This document shows positions 1-7,964 of a stretch of 7,994 nt of DNA, in pieces. The notes under the pieces were generated by a model that ran no database searches, was not told where the DNA came from, and worked only from the letters and a program-made list of their open reading frames with translations. Position 1 is the stretch's first letter; the number at the start of each line of letters is the position of its first letter. The stretch comes from CAZYWA01 sp964650975 [NCBI: uncultured bacterium] (GTDB lineage: Bacteria > JADJOY01), in assembly GCA_964650975.1 (NCBI GenBank), contig CAZYWA010000374.1, positions 1-7,994 of the forward strand. The letters run 5' to 3'. The translations under genes were made by a program, and so were the position numbers.

Positions 1-135
1 CAGCATCTTACTAAAATTAAAACTTCAAATATTCAAAACATCGAATGTACGCTATGTTAACAGGAGAGATTCCGGGTTGGTAAGGTCTCATCTTCCAAGC
101 AGGAAGGTCGAGGACGACGAAGCAATCGGCATTCG
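1..135. other. AT-rich gene-free left end
   Basis: The first 60 bases have only 16 G or C, against a strongly GC-rich remainder; composition climbs back over about the next 70 bases. The stretch contains two close copies of TTCAAA (from 25 and from 33), runs of A and T, and GTTAAC near 56. No convincing coding frame: the minus-strand frame that crosses it is open only because it overlaps pyrF out of frame. It lies downstream of pyrF. It could be an AT-rich spacer or promoter of a gene beyond the window, the edge of foreign DNA, or an assembly edge; the sequence alone does not decide. I see no clear terminator hairpin for pyrF between here and 197. Confidence 0.55.
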
Positions 136-197
136 GTGGCGATCCGAGAGCGAAACGGAAGGCGGCGCGGCTCACGCGGCACGGGGCTCGACGCACG

Positions 198-941
198 CTA
201 CGGCGAGTCGAAGGCGCGCTGCATTTCGTCGAGGATGGCGCTGGTCGCGTCGCGCGGTGACGGCGCTTTGCAGATCGGGCGGCCGACCACGAGGTAGTCG
301 GCACCGGCGGCGATCGCTTCGGCGGGGGTCGCGGTGCGGCGCTGGTCGTCGGCCGCGGAGCCGCTGGGGCGGATGCCGGGCATCACGATGGTGAAGGCGC
401 GCCCGAGCTCGTCTCGCAAGGCGCGTGCCTCGCGGCCCGAGGCGATGACGCCGTTCGATCCGGCGGCGAGGGCACCCCGTGCGCGGTGCATCACGTACTC
501 GTCCACCGTGAGGCCGACGCCGAGGTCGCGCAGATCCTGCTGCGTGAGGCTCGTGAGCAGGGTCACGGTGAGGATCTCGAGCGGTGCGTCCCCGCGCACC
601 TGCGCCGCGGCGCGCACGGCGCCGAAGTCGGCGTTGAGGGTGAGCATGCGCACCTTCTCGCGCAGCGCCACCTCGACGAGCCGCCGCACGGTCTCGGCGA
701 TGTCGCCGAACTTGAGGTCGAGGAAGACGCCCAGCCCGCGCGCCACCAGCTCGCGCACCAGCGGCGTGCCGCCGGCCATGTAGAGCGGCCAGCCCACCTT
801 CACCATCCGCACGTCGGGGCCGGCGGCGTCCACCAGGCGGAAGGCGTCGCCCGCCTCCATGAGGCGGTTGGGATTGGCGGGATCGTTCGGGAAGTCGAGA
901 GCCAGGATCAATCGGTCGCGGGCGTCGATGGGCATGCGCAC
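198..941 (-). CDS. pyrF: Orotidine-5'-phosphate decarboxylase
   Basis: Cytoplasmic enzyme that decarboxylates OMP to UMP, the last step of de novo pyrimidine synthesis; the family works as a TIM-barrel dimer. The 247-residue product is full length for the bacterial family. Visible motifs: LALDF with D16; K48 in VKVG; the signature DLKFGDI with catalytic-type D75, K77 and D80; TLLTSL near 127-132; and the phosphate-gripping end PGIRPSG (188-194), DDQR (198-201) and VVGRPI (218-223), with Q200 and R221. The start is GTG at 941 rather than ATG at 935, because AGGAG at 953-949 sits 7 nt from the GTG and 13 nt from the ATG. Two conserved spots are unusual: the usual His of DLKFHDIPNT is Gly79, and the usual VHA segment reads LNA (N103). 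Stop is TAG. A 186-nt gap with hairpins separates it from the kinase gene, so it is probably not co-transcribed from there; no promoter is clear. Confidence 0.95.
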   Translation of the reverse strand: MRMPIDARDRLILALDFPNDPANPNRLMEAGDAFRLVDAAGPDVRMVKVGWPLYMAGGTPLVRELVARGLGVFLDLKFGDIAETVRRLVEVALREKVRMLTLNADFGAVRAAAQVRGDAPLEILTVTLLTSLTQQDLRDLGVGLTVDEYVMHRARGALAAGSNGVIASGREARALRDELGRAFTIVMPGIRPSGSAADDQRRTATPAEAIAAGADYLVVGRPICKAPSPRDATSAILDEMQRAFDSP

Positions 942-948
942 GATCTAG

Positions 949-953
949 CTCCT
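949..953 (-). promoter_or_regulatory. Shine-Dalgarno site of pyrF
   Basis: AGGAG on the minus strand, 7 nt before the GTG at 941. This spacing favours the GTG as initiator over the ATG two codons later. Confidence 0.7.
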
Positions 954-993
954 GGCGCGCGGCAGGAACAAGCGGAACCCGAGCGGGCGGCTG

Positions 994-1019
994 CGGCTGC
1001 GAGGGACCGCAGCCCTCCG
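994..1019 (+). repeat. Extragenic palindromic repeat, copy A
   Basis: A 26-bp unit identical, in inverted orientation, to 6185-6210. It contains a perfect hairpin at 995-1014: stem GGCTGCG, loop AGGGAC, stem CGCAGCC, followed by CTCCG. It lies in the gap between the kinase stop and the pyrF start. With copies B and C it forms a small interspersed repeat family confined to non-coding DNA in this window, similar in layout to REP elements. Function is unknown; a terminator or mRNA-stabilising hairpin is possible, but no T-run follows it. Confidence 0.75.
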
Positions 1020-1043
1020 GGACCGCGCTCGTACCGGGGCGCT

Positions 1044-1090
1044 GAAAAGGGGCACGCGCCAGAGGCGCGCGCCGAGCGAAGCGAGGCGGC
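1044..1090 (-). terminator. Distal part of gene-end hairpin array after the kinase gene
   Basis: Read on the minus strand: an interrupted hairpin at 1087-1071 (GCC-TC-GC, loop TTC, GC-TC-GGC, with an unpaired TC facing TC), then a hairpin CGCGCC-TCT-GGCGCG at 1069-1055, then TGCCCC and a T4 run at 1048-1045. The last hairpin plus T-run is a plausible though weak intrinsic terminator. The same succession appears on the plus strand at 7931-7964 after an unrelated gene. Confidence 0.5.
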
Positions 1091-1098
1091 TTGGGGGC

Positions 1099-1119
1099 GG
1101 GGGTCTGGAACAGACCCCC
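1099..1119 (-). terminator. TTC-loop GC hairpin directly after the kinase stop codon
   Basis: A perfect 9-bp stem, GGGGGTCTG pairing with CAGACCCCC, closed by the 3-nt loop TTC when read on the minus strand. It begins 8 nt after the TAG stop at 1128-1130. It lacks an immediate T-run; C-rich sequence follows instead. It is most likely part of the transcription end of the tex-kinase unit, or a stabiliser of its 3' end. Confidence 0.6.
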
Positions 1120-1127
1120 GAGGGAAC

Positions 1128-3515
1128 CTAGCGATCCAGGATCGCGCGCACGCGTTTGCCGAGCTCGGCCGAGGAGAACGGTTTCGCCAGGAACTCGCCG
1201 GCCAGCTCGCCGCTCGAGCTGATCTCGCCGTGGTGCGCGAGGGCGCGCTCGGCGTGGCCCGACATGAAGAGCACCGGCAGGTCGGCGCGCTCGTCGTGGA
1301 TGCGGCGCGCCAGGTCGAAGCCGCCGAGGCGCGGCATCACCACGTCGGTTACCAGGAGATCGATCTTCCCGTGGTGCGCGCGCGCCACGTCGAGCGCGTT
1401 CTCGCCGTTCGACGCCTCGAGCACCGTGTAGCCGAACGAGCGCAGCGTGGTCACCACCACGGCGCGCACCAGCGGCTCGTCCTCGGCCACCAGCAAGGTT
1501 TCGGTGCCGCCGCCCACGTCGCTCTCGGGGAGCGTCACGGGCAGCTCTTCGGCGATCGACGCCTGACGCGGCAAGAGCACGCGAATGGCGGTGCCCGCTC
1601 CGGCCTCGCTCTCGATGGTGATGCGCCCGCCGCTCTGCTCGACGATCGCGTAGCAGGTGGCGAGCCCGAGGCCGGTTCCCTCGCCGGGCCGCTTGGTGGT
1701 GAAGAACGGCTCGAACGCGCGGATGCGGACACTGTCGGTCATGCCGATACCGCTGTCCTTGACCAGCAGCTCGACCCAGGGCTCGCCTTCCGCCTTGCAG
1801 TTGCGCGTCGCCATGACCAGCTTGCCGCCATGGGGCATCGCGTCGCGCGCGTTGACCGCGAGGTTGAGCAGCACCTGCTCGATCTGACCGGGATCGACGC
1901 GCACCGTCCCGATCCGTGGATCGAGCCAGGTGTCGAGCTCGATCTCCTCGCCCACCACGCGCCGCAGCAGCTCCTCGACGCCCGCGATCAGCCGGTTGAG
2001 ATCGATCATCCGCGGCGTCATCACCTGGCGGCGCGCCACCGCCAGCAGCTGCCGCGTGAGTGAAGCGCCGCGGCTCGCGGCCTCGCGCACCGCCATGAGA
2101 TGGCGCGTCACCTCGGCCGGGTCGGCGGTGCGCCGGCCCGCGAGGTCGATGTGGCCCAGGATGCCGGTCAGGAGGTTGTTGAAATCGTGCGCGACTCCGC
2201 CGGCGAGGCGGCCCAGGCTCTCCATCTTCTGGATGTGGTCGAGGCGCTCCTCGAGCTGCTTGCGCTCGGTCACGTCGACCATGAGCCCGGTCCAGGTGGT
2301 GGAGCCGTCGGCGGCTCGCACCGGCGTCGCGCGTCCGCTGATCCAGCGGATCTCGCCGCGACGGGTGCGCACCCGCCACTCGTGGGCGAGCGGCGCCACC
2401 TCTCGCCAGGAGGCGGCGATCTGCTGCTGCAATCCGTTCAGGTCGTCGGGAAGGGTCAGGCTCCACGCGAGCGCCGGATCTCGCTCGATCTCCGCCGGGT
2501 CCACGCCGAACACCTCGCGGGCGCCGGTGCTCACGAACGGCACGCTCTCGGAGCCGTCCGCGGCCAGGCAGTACTGGAACACCACACCCGGCACCGCGGC
2601 GGTGATCTGCGCCAGCTGCGCTTCCTTGGCGCGCGCGGCGAGCTCGGTGCGCGCCAGCTCGCGCTCGGTGCGCACCCGCTCGGTGGTGTCCTCGAACACG
2701 GTGACGATGCCCCGCACCGCGGGGTCGTCGAGCAGGTTCACCGCGCGCGCTTGCATCAGCCGCACGTCGCCGTTCTTGTGGAGGACGCGGAGCGCCGGCA
2801 CCACGACGGCGCGTCCCGGGCTCTCGAGGATGTGCGCCAACTGGTTGGCGGACTCGAGCCGGTCGTCCGGGTGCACCACCTCGAGCCCGCTGTTTCCGAG
2901 CAGATCCTCGGGTGTCCAGCCGAAGCTCCGGGTCATGGTGGGCGCCACGTAGCGCAGCACCGCCTCGGCGTCGGTCACCACGACGACCTCGAAGGCGTTC
3001 TCGAGCACCGCGCTGAAGAAGCGCTCGCGCTCGGCGATCGCCTGCTGGGCGCTGGCGCGCTCGCTCAGGTCGCGATGGCTGACCACGATGCCGCGCACCG
3101 CGGGATCGTCGACGCGATTGACGGCGCACACTTGCAGCGGGCGCCACGAGCCGTCCTGGTGACGGAAGCGCGCTTCCACCTCCGCGCGCGCGCCCGGCTC
3201 GGCGAGCACCTGGCCGAGGGCGCCGAGCCCGGCGGCGAGATCGTCGGGATGGATCAGCTCGACCGCCGAGTGGCCCACCAGCTCCTCGGGCGGAAAGCCC
3301 AGGAATCGCGCGCCGCGCGGCACCACCCAGGCCACGTTTCCGTCGGGGCCCAGCACCGCGACGCCGTCGAAGGTGTTCTCGAGCAGCGCCAGGAAGAACG
3401 CGCGCTGCTCGGCGAGCAACCGCTCCATCTCGGGCGGCGAGCCGGGCGGCGCCTCGAAGTGACCGAGGCCGCTTCCCGTGGAGCCGGCGCTCAGCTCGGC
3501 TCGGTCCCGGGCCAT
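1128..3515 (-). CDS. Soluble hybrid histidine kinase, PAS-PAS-PAS-HisKA-HATPase-REC
   Basis: A 795-residue sensor kinase with no signal peptide or membrane segment, so cytoplasmic sensing is expected. Order of parts: PAS 1 about 38-152, PAS 2 about 165-281, short coiled linker, PAS 3 about 299-418, dimerisation/phosphoacceptor domain with AHDFNN (H443), HATPase with N-box [10 protein letters not shown] (N551, N555), G1 DSGIGM (587-592), FEPFFTTK (601-608) and G2 GEGTGLGL (611-618), then a receiver domain with acidic pocket EDE (678-680), phosphoacceptor D724, S752 and K778. All key residues are present, so both kinase and receiver should be active. Ligand and target are unknown; no separate response regulator lies in the window. 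The ATG comes 3 nt after the tex TGA with only a weak ribosome site, suggesting translation coupled to tex. ATG at codon 30 is an alternative start. Stop is TAG. Confidence 0.93.
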   Translation of the reverse strand: MARDRAELSAGSTGSGLGHFEAPPGSPPEMERLLAEQRAFFLALLENTFDGVAVLGPDGNVAWVVPRGARFLGFPPEELVGHSAVELIHPDDLAAGLGALGQVLAEPGARAEVEARFRHQDGSWRPLQVCAVNRVDDPAVRGIVVSHRDLSERASAQQAIAERERFFSAVLENAFEVVVVTDAEAVLRYVAPTMTRSFGWTPEDLLGNSGLEVVHPDDRLESANQLAHILESPGRAVVVPALRVLHKNGDVRLMQARAVNLLDDPAVRGIVTVFEDTTERVRTERELARTELAARAKEAQLAQITAAVPGVVFQYCLAADGSESVPFVSTGAREVFGVDPAEIERDPALAWSLTLPDDLNGLQQQIAASWREVAPLAHEWRVRTRRGEIRWISGRATPVRAADGSTTWTGLMVDVTERKQLEERLDHIQKMESLGRLAGGVAHDFNNLLTGILGHIDLAGRRTADPAEVTRHLMAVREAASRGASLTRQLLAVARRQVMTPRMIDLNRLIAGVEELLRRVVGEEIELDTWLDPRIGTVRVDPGQIEQVLLNLAVNARDAMPHGGKLVMATRNCKAEGEPWVELLVKDSGIGMTDSVRIRAFEPFFTTKRPGEGTGLGLATCYAIVEQSGGRITIESEAGAGTAIRVLLPRQASIAEELPVTLPESDVGGGTETLLVAEDEPLVRAVVVTTLRSFGYTVLEASNGENALDVARAHHGKIDLLVTDVVMPRLGGFDLARRIHDERADLPVLFMSGHAERALAHHGEISSSGELAGEFLAKPFSSAELGKRVRAILDR

Positions 3516-3518
3516 CGC

Positions 3519-6023
3519 TCAGCTGCTCTTGAAGCGCTTCATCAGGTCTTCGAGCGAGTAGTGCTGCTCGGGCGGCTGCTCGCGCTTCGGCTTGGGAGCG
3601 CGATCGGGCCGGTCGTTCCGTTCGGGTCGCGGCGGGCGCGGGCCCTGGTTGGGCGGCGGCGGAGAATTCGGAGCGCGGCCGCCAGGTGCGTTCGCGCGGC
3701 GCGGCTCGCCGCGATCGCGTGACGGCTCGCGGCGCGGCTCCCGCGGCGCTCGCTCGGATCGTTGCGGCGCGGGCTGCGGATGGGCCGGCTTGGGCTCGCG
3801 CGGCGCGCGCGGCGGGGCGGCCGGCGGCGGCTCGAGCGCCTTGATCGAGAAGCTCACGCGCTCGCGCTCGCGATCCACCTCGAGCACCTTCACGCGCACC
3901 ACGTCGCCCACCTTCACGCGCTCGCGCGGATCGGCGACCCTCCGGTGGCTGATCTCGGAGAGGTGCACGAGCCCGTCGCGCTTGATGCCCACGTCCACGA
4001 ACGCACCGAAGTTGGTGACGTTCGAGACCCGTCCTTCGAGCTCCATGCCGACCTGCAGATCGGCGAGCGACTGCACGTCGTCGCGCCACGCCGGCGCCTT
4101 GAACTCGGGGCGCGGATCGCGGCCGGGGCGGGCGAGCTCCACGGCGATGTCCTGCAGCGTGAAATCACCCAGGCCCTGGGTCTCGTCCTTGAAGCGCGCC
4201 AGGTCGAGCTGCGCCACGCGCCCGGGATCGCCGAGCAGCTCGGTGAGATCGACGCGCAGCGCCGCCGCCATCTCCTGGACCACCGGATAGCGCTCCGGAT
4301 GGACCGCCGTGGCGTCGAGCGGATTGGCGGCGCCGCGGATGCGCAGGAAACCGGCCGCCTGCTCGAACGTCTTGGGGCCGACACCCGCCACCGCGAGCAG
4401 CTCGTCGCGCGCGGTGAAGGCACCGGCCTTGTCGCGACGCGAGACGATCGCGTGCGCGACCTTGTCCGAGAGGCCCGAGACGCGCCGGAGCAGCGCCACC
4501 GACGCGGAGTTGAGCTCGACACCGACACCGTTCACCACCGATTCGACCGCCACGTCGAGCTCGCGCGCGAGCGCTCTCTCGTCCACGTCGTGCTGGTACT
4601 GGCCGATACCGAGGGCCTTGGGATCGATCTTCACCAGCTCCGCGAGTGGGTCCTGCAGGCGGCGCGCGATCGACACCGCGCCGCGCAGCGCCACGTCGAG
4701 CTTGGGCAGCTCCTGCCTCGCGACACCCGACGCCGAGTAGACCGAGGCACCGGTCTCGGGGACGATCACCACCAGCGGCGCCGCGTCGCCCAGCTCGGCG
4801 TCGCGGATCACCTTGCGCACGAAGATCTCGGTCTCGCGGCCGCCGGTGCCGTTTCCGACCGCGATCGCGCTCACGTGGTGGGTGCGCACCAGGTCGAGCA
4901 CCGTGGCGGCCGCGCCGGCTTCGTCGGCCTTGGGCGGGAGCGGGCGGATCACGCCGGTGGCGAGCACTTTCCCGGTGGCGTTGACGATCGCGAGCTTGCA
5001 GCCGGTGCGCTGGCCCGGGTCGAGGCCGATGACCACGCGGCTGCCGTACGGCGATTGCAGGAGCAGCGCCTCGAGGTTGGCGCGGAACACCGCGATCGCT
5101 TCCGCCTCGGCCACGCGTTTGAGCTCGCCGCGTAGCTCGGTGGTGATCGCCGGGCGCAGCAGCCGTTCGTAGCCGTCCGCCGCCGCTTCCGCGACGTGCT
5201 TGCCGCACGAGGAGGTGAGCGGCACGGAGGCCGCGGCGGCCAGCTCGCGCTGCTCGCGCTCGTCGTCGATCTCGATCTCGACACGCAGCAACCCGGCGCG
5301 CTCGCCGCGCACCATCGCCAGGTAGCGGTGCGAGGGGATGCGCGGCGCGGGCTCGCGATGGTCGAAGTAATCGCGGTAGACGGCGGCGTCGGCTTCCTTG
5401 CCTTCGGCGACGACGGTGCGCAGCACCGCCTCGCGTCCCATCACGGTGCGCAGTCGCGCGCGCTGCGCGGGCCGCTCGGCGAGCTGCTCGGCGATCACGT
5501 CGCGCGCGCCGGCCAGCGCCGCCGCGGCGTCGGGCACGCCCTTCGAGGCATCGACGAATGGAGCGGCGAGAGCGTCGGGGTCGGCCGCCGGGTCGGCGGC
5601 CTTGTCGAGCAGCAGCGCCGCGAGCGGCTCGAGCCCGCGCTCGCGCGCGTTGGCGGCGCGCGTTTTCCGCTTGGGCCGGTAGGGCAGGTAGAGGTCCTCG
5701 AGCACCTGCTTGGTGGTGGCGGCGCGGATCGCGGTCTCGAGCTCGGCGGTGAGCTTCCCGAGCTTGGCGAGGATGCCGAGGATGGTGTCGCGCCGGAGCG
5801 TGAGCTCGAGGTAGTACTCGCGGCCGCGGGCGATGGTCTCGAGCGCCGCGTCGCTCAGGCCGCCGGTCGCTTCCTTCCGGTAGCGCGCGATGAACGGCAC
5901 CGTCGAGCCCTCGGCGAGGAGCGCGGCCGCGGCCGCCACCTGGTGCGGCTTGCAGCCCACGTCGGCGGCGATGCGCTCGACGAAGTGCGCCTCGAGCGGC
6001 CCCTCGGGAATCGCGTCGCTCAC
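3519..6023 (-). CDS. tex: Tex, S1-domain RNA-binding transcription accessory protein
   Basis: Tex is a conserved cytoplasmic nucleic-acid-binding protein related in architecture to eukaryotic Spt6 and linked to transcription and RNA handling. Parts: helical Tex N-terminal region about 1-200 ([13 protein letters not shown] at 43-55, [13 protein letters not shown] at 111-123); central helical region; YqgF-like domain about 329-455 ([14 protein letters not shown] at 332-345, [11 protein letters not shown] at 422-432, [18 protein letters not shown] at 451-468); helix-hairpin-helix region about 475-570 ([10 protein letters not shown], then [18 protein letters not shown] at 545-562); and S1 domain about 657-729 ([26 protein letters not shown]). 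At 834 residues it is longer than the ~775-785 of enterobacterial or pseudomonad Tex because of a Pro/Arg-rich, probably disordered tail (732-820) ending in [15 protein letters not shown] start with AGAGG 9 nt upstream. It heads the tex-kinase unit. Confidence 0.96.
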   Translation of the reverse strand: MSDAIPEGPLEAHFVERIAADVGCKPHQVAAAAALLAEGSTVPFIARYRKEATGGLSDAALETIARGREYYLELTLRRDTILGILAKLGKLTAELETAIRAATTKQVLEDLYLPYRPKRKTRAANARERGLEPLAALLLDKAADPAADPDALAAPFVDASKGVPDAAAALAGARDVIAEQLAERPAQRARLRTVMGREAVLRTVVAEGKEADAAVYRDYFDHREPAPRIPSHRYLAMVRGERAGLLRVEIEIDDEREQRELAAAASVPLTSSCGKHVAEAAADGYERLLRPAITTELRGELKRVAEAEAIAVFRANLEALLLQSPYGSRVVIGLDPGQRTGCKLAIVNATGKVLATGVIRPLPPKADEAGAAATVLDLVRTHHVSAIAVGNGTGGRETEIFVRKVIRDAELGDAAPLVVIVPETGASVYSASGVARQELPKLDVALRGAVSIARRLQDPLAELVKIDPKALGIGQYQHDVDERALARELDVAVESVVNGVGVELNSASVALLRRVSGLSDKVAHAIVSRRDKAGAFTARDELLAVAGVGPKTFEQAAGFLRIRGAANPLDATAVHPERYPVVQEMAAALRVDLTELLGDPGRVAQLDLARFKDETQGLGDFTLQDIAVELARPGRDPRPEFKAPAWRDDVQSLADLQVGMELEGRVSNVTNFGAFVDVGIKRDGLVHLSEISHRRVADPRERVKVGDVVRVKVLEVDRERERVSFSIKALEPPPAAPPRAPREPKPAHPQPAPQRSERAPREPRREPSRDRGEPRRANAPGGRAPNSPPPPNQGPRPPRPERNDRPDRAPKPKREQPPEQHYSLEDLMKRFKSS

Positions 6024-6032
6024 GCTACCGAG

Positions 6033-6037
6033 CCTCT
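6033..6037 (-). promoter_or_regulatory. Shine-Dalgarno site of tex
   Basis: AGAGG (within AAAGAGG) on the minus strand, 9 nt before the GTG at 6023. It supports GTG as the tex initiator. Confidence 0.6.
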
Positions 6038-6141
6038 TTCGCGAGTGGGGATCTCATGCCGCCCGATCGCGATCCCGATGGAGCGCCGCCAGGCCCGTTC
6101 GGGTCCGTTCTCAGCGAGATGGAAAGCCCCCGAAGCAACAC

Positions 6142-6166
6142 GGACGCGAGGGACCGCGTCCCTCCG
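6142..6166 (+). repeat. Extragenic palindromic repeat, copy C (covarying stem)
   Basis: Stem GGACGCG, loop AGGGAC, stem CGCGTCC at 6142-6161, followed by CTCCG. The loop and the CTCCG tail are identical to copies A and B, while the stem differs by paired changes (GGCTGCG to GGACGCG with the partner changed to match), so the fold rather than the exact sequence is kept. It points opposite to copy B, 18 nt away. Together they form a larger inverted repeat: 19 positions of each (6148-6166 and 6185-6203) pair with two mismatches across the 18-nt spacer. Confidence 0.75.
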
Positions 6167-6184
6167 AACGACGGGCGTGGCAGT

Positions 6185-6210
6185 CGGAGGGCTGCGGTCC
6201 CTCGCAGCCG
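6185..6210 (-). repeat. Extragenic palindromic repeat, copy B
   Basis: Perfect 26-bp inverted copy of 994-1019, located just past the 3' end of the DAHP synthase gene. Its own hairpin (6209-6190 on the minus strand) has a 7-bp stem and the loop AGGGAC. Being in the aroF-type gene's transcription direction it could serve at that gene's 3' end, but no T-run follows. Confidence 0.75.
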
Positions 6211-6242
6211 AGCCGCGAGCGCGATGGACCGCCGGCGCGCCA

Positions 6243-7319
<1,077 letters not shown>

Positions 7320-7468
7320 CGGCGCTCTCGAGCGGCAACGCGGCGAATCTTAACAGGGCTGGCCCGGTGGCCATCGGCCCCCCGCGGTGCCTTTCTTCCT
7401 GCTCGGACGGATAGGCTAAACTTCCCGTCTCCGCCGATTTGCGAATGCCTGCGGGAGGTCCTCGGACG
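7320..7468. promoter_or_regulatory. Divergent intergenic region between the DAHP synthase gene and the acidic-protein gene
   Basis: Both genes must be transcribed outward from this 149-bp gap. Weak -10-like candidates: TAAGAT on the minus strand (within 7345-7352, about 25-30 nt before the DAHP synthase ATG), and TAAACT at 7417-7422 on the plus strand. Neither has a good -35 partner at 16-18 nt. No TyrR-like operator (TGTAAA-N6-TTTACA) and no aromatic-rich leader peptide is visible. For the plus-strand gene, GGGAGG at 7453-7458 is 10 nt from the ATG at 7469. Confidence 0.35.
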
Positions 7469-7861
7469 ATGGATTCGAAGAAGACCGCGAAATCGCCCGC
7501 CACGACCCTGCCCTTCGACCAGTTCTGGGCGTGGCTGCAGCGTCACGCCAACTGCATCGTGCGCGCCGGGACCCCGGAATCGGTGGTGTACGACGACGAG
7601 GACCTGCACTGGCACCTGGCCGTCGAGGACGACGAGACGCTCCTGGTGCAGGTGTTCCGCGGCAAGCGCGTGATGGCCGAGATCTTCCTCCACCCGGCCG
7701 ACGTGGCCTACGTCCAGGTCGAGCAGCGCGACGAGGAGGAGTTCCAGTTCGAGCTGATCTCCGAGGACGAGCGCGAGCGGGTGGCGTCGTGGCAGTTCGT
7801 GCTCTCCCACGGCTACGAGGACGACGAGGAGCCGACGGGTACTCGAGGGTGGACGCATTGA
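7469..7861 (+). CDS. Small acidic protein of unknown function
   Basis: I do not recognise this 130-residue protein. It is read as a real gene because it is in the best-supported frame, has a ribosome site (GGGAGG, 10 nt upstream of ATG 7469), and ends just before a structured gene-end array. Two earlier in-frame starts exist (TTG 7439, ATG 7445) but would place the ribosome site inside the gene. The protein has about 28 Asp/Glu against 12 Lys/Arg. After a short basic, probably flexible N-terminus come an amphipathic segment FDQFWAWLQRHANCIV (16-31), an apparently beta-rich middle with DLHWHL (45-50) and LLVQVFRGKRVMAEIFL (58-74), an acidic stretch near 85-103, and SWQFVLSHGYEDDEE (107-121). 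No signal peptide, membrane segment, metal motif or nucleotide-binding motif is seen. It probably adopts a small soluble alpha/beta fold; no function is claimed. Confidence 0.8.
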   Translation: MDSKKTAKSPATTLPFDQFWAWLQRHANCIVRAGTPESVVYDDEDLHWHLAVEDDETLLVQVFRGKRVMAEIFLHPADVAYVQVEQRDEEEFQFELISEDERERVASWQFVLSHGYEDDEEPTGTRGWTH

Positions 7862-7867
7862 TTTTTC

Positions 7868-7888
7868 GGGGGGCTTTTCAAGCCCCCC
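7868..7888 (+). terminator. TTC-loop GC hairpin directly after the acidic-protein stop codon
   Basis: A perfect 9-bp stem, GGGGGGCTT pairing with AAGCCCCCC, closed by TTC. It starts 6 nt after the TGA at 7859-7861. The T5 run is before the stem, not after it, so it is not a textbook intrinsic terminator for this gene. It matches the hairpin after the kinase gene (9-bp stem, same TTC loop, same distance class from the stop, same GCCCC following). Confidence 0.6.
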
Positions 7889-7916
7889 GCCCCACGTACA
7901 GCGGTTTTCGTGGGGC
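7889..7916 (+). terminator. Second hairpin in the 3' array of the acidic-protein gene
   Basis: Stem GCCCCACG with CGTGGGGC (8 bp) around the 12-nt loop TACAGCGGTTTT. It abuts the preceding TTC-loop hairpin with no spacer. The word GCCCCAC occurs at 7889-7895 and again at 7915-7921, so this hairpin sits like an insertion relative to the matching array after the kinase gene, which lacks it. Confidence 0.5.
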
Positions 7917-7930
7917 CCCACCCCCGAGGC

Positions 7931-7964
7931 GGCTCGCTGCGCTCGCCGGGCGCCTCTCGGCGCC
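7931..7964 (+). terminator. Distal part of gene-end hairpin array after the acidic-protein gene
   Basis: An interrupted hairpin at 7931-7947 (GGC-TC-GC, loop TGC, GC-TC-GCC, with TC facing TC), followed by GGCGCC-TCTC-GGCGCC at 7949-7964. It corresponds element by element to 1087-1055 on the minus strand, with compensating outer stem changes. No T-run is seen before the window ends. Confidence 0.45.

Noticed and set aside
942-980. TTGTTC, 17 nt, CTAGAT on the minus strand as a pyrF promoter
   Set aside because: The -10 match is poor and it overlaps the Shine-Dalgarno site, which would leave no room for a leader.
486-2063. Long plus-strand open frame antisense to pyrF and the kinase
   Set aside because: His/Val/Ala/Arg-rich product typical of the complement of GC-rich codons; no domain, and it overlaps two certain genes.
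2100-3722. 540-codon plus-strand open frame antisense to the kinase
   Set aside because: Same antisense shadow pattern; no motif and no ribosome site of note.
172-4089. A 1305-codon open frame on the minus strand across pyrF, the kinase and part of tex
   Set aside because: It is an out-of-frame shadow: the product is almost only A, R, G and P, and three well-identified proteins occupy the same DNA in other frames.
6065-6074. GATCGCGATC palindrome upstream of tex as an operator
   Set aside because: A 10-bp self-complementary word of this composition is expected by chance in such DNA and it has no partner site.
994-6210. The inverted 26-bp copies as ends of a 5.2-kb mobile element
   Set aside because: A third copy lies inside the span, no transposase or target duplication is seen, and the enclosed genes are housekeeping.
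7320-7438. Attenuator leader peptide or TyrR operator upstream of the DAHP synthase gene
   Set aside because: No short frame rich in Tyr, Phe or Trp and no TGTAAA-N6-TTTACA-like site is visible.
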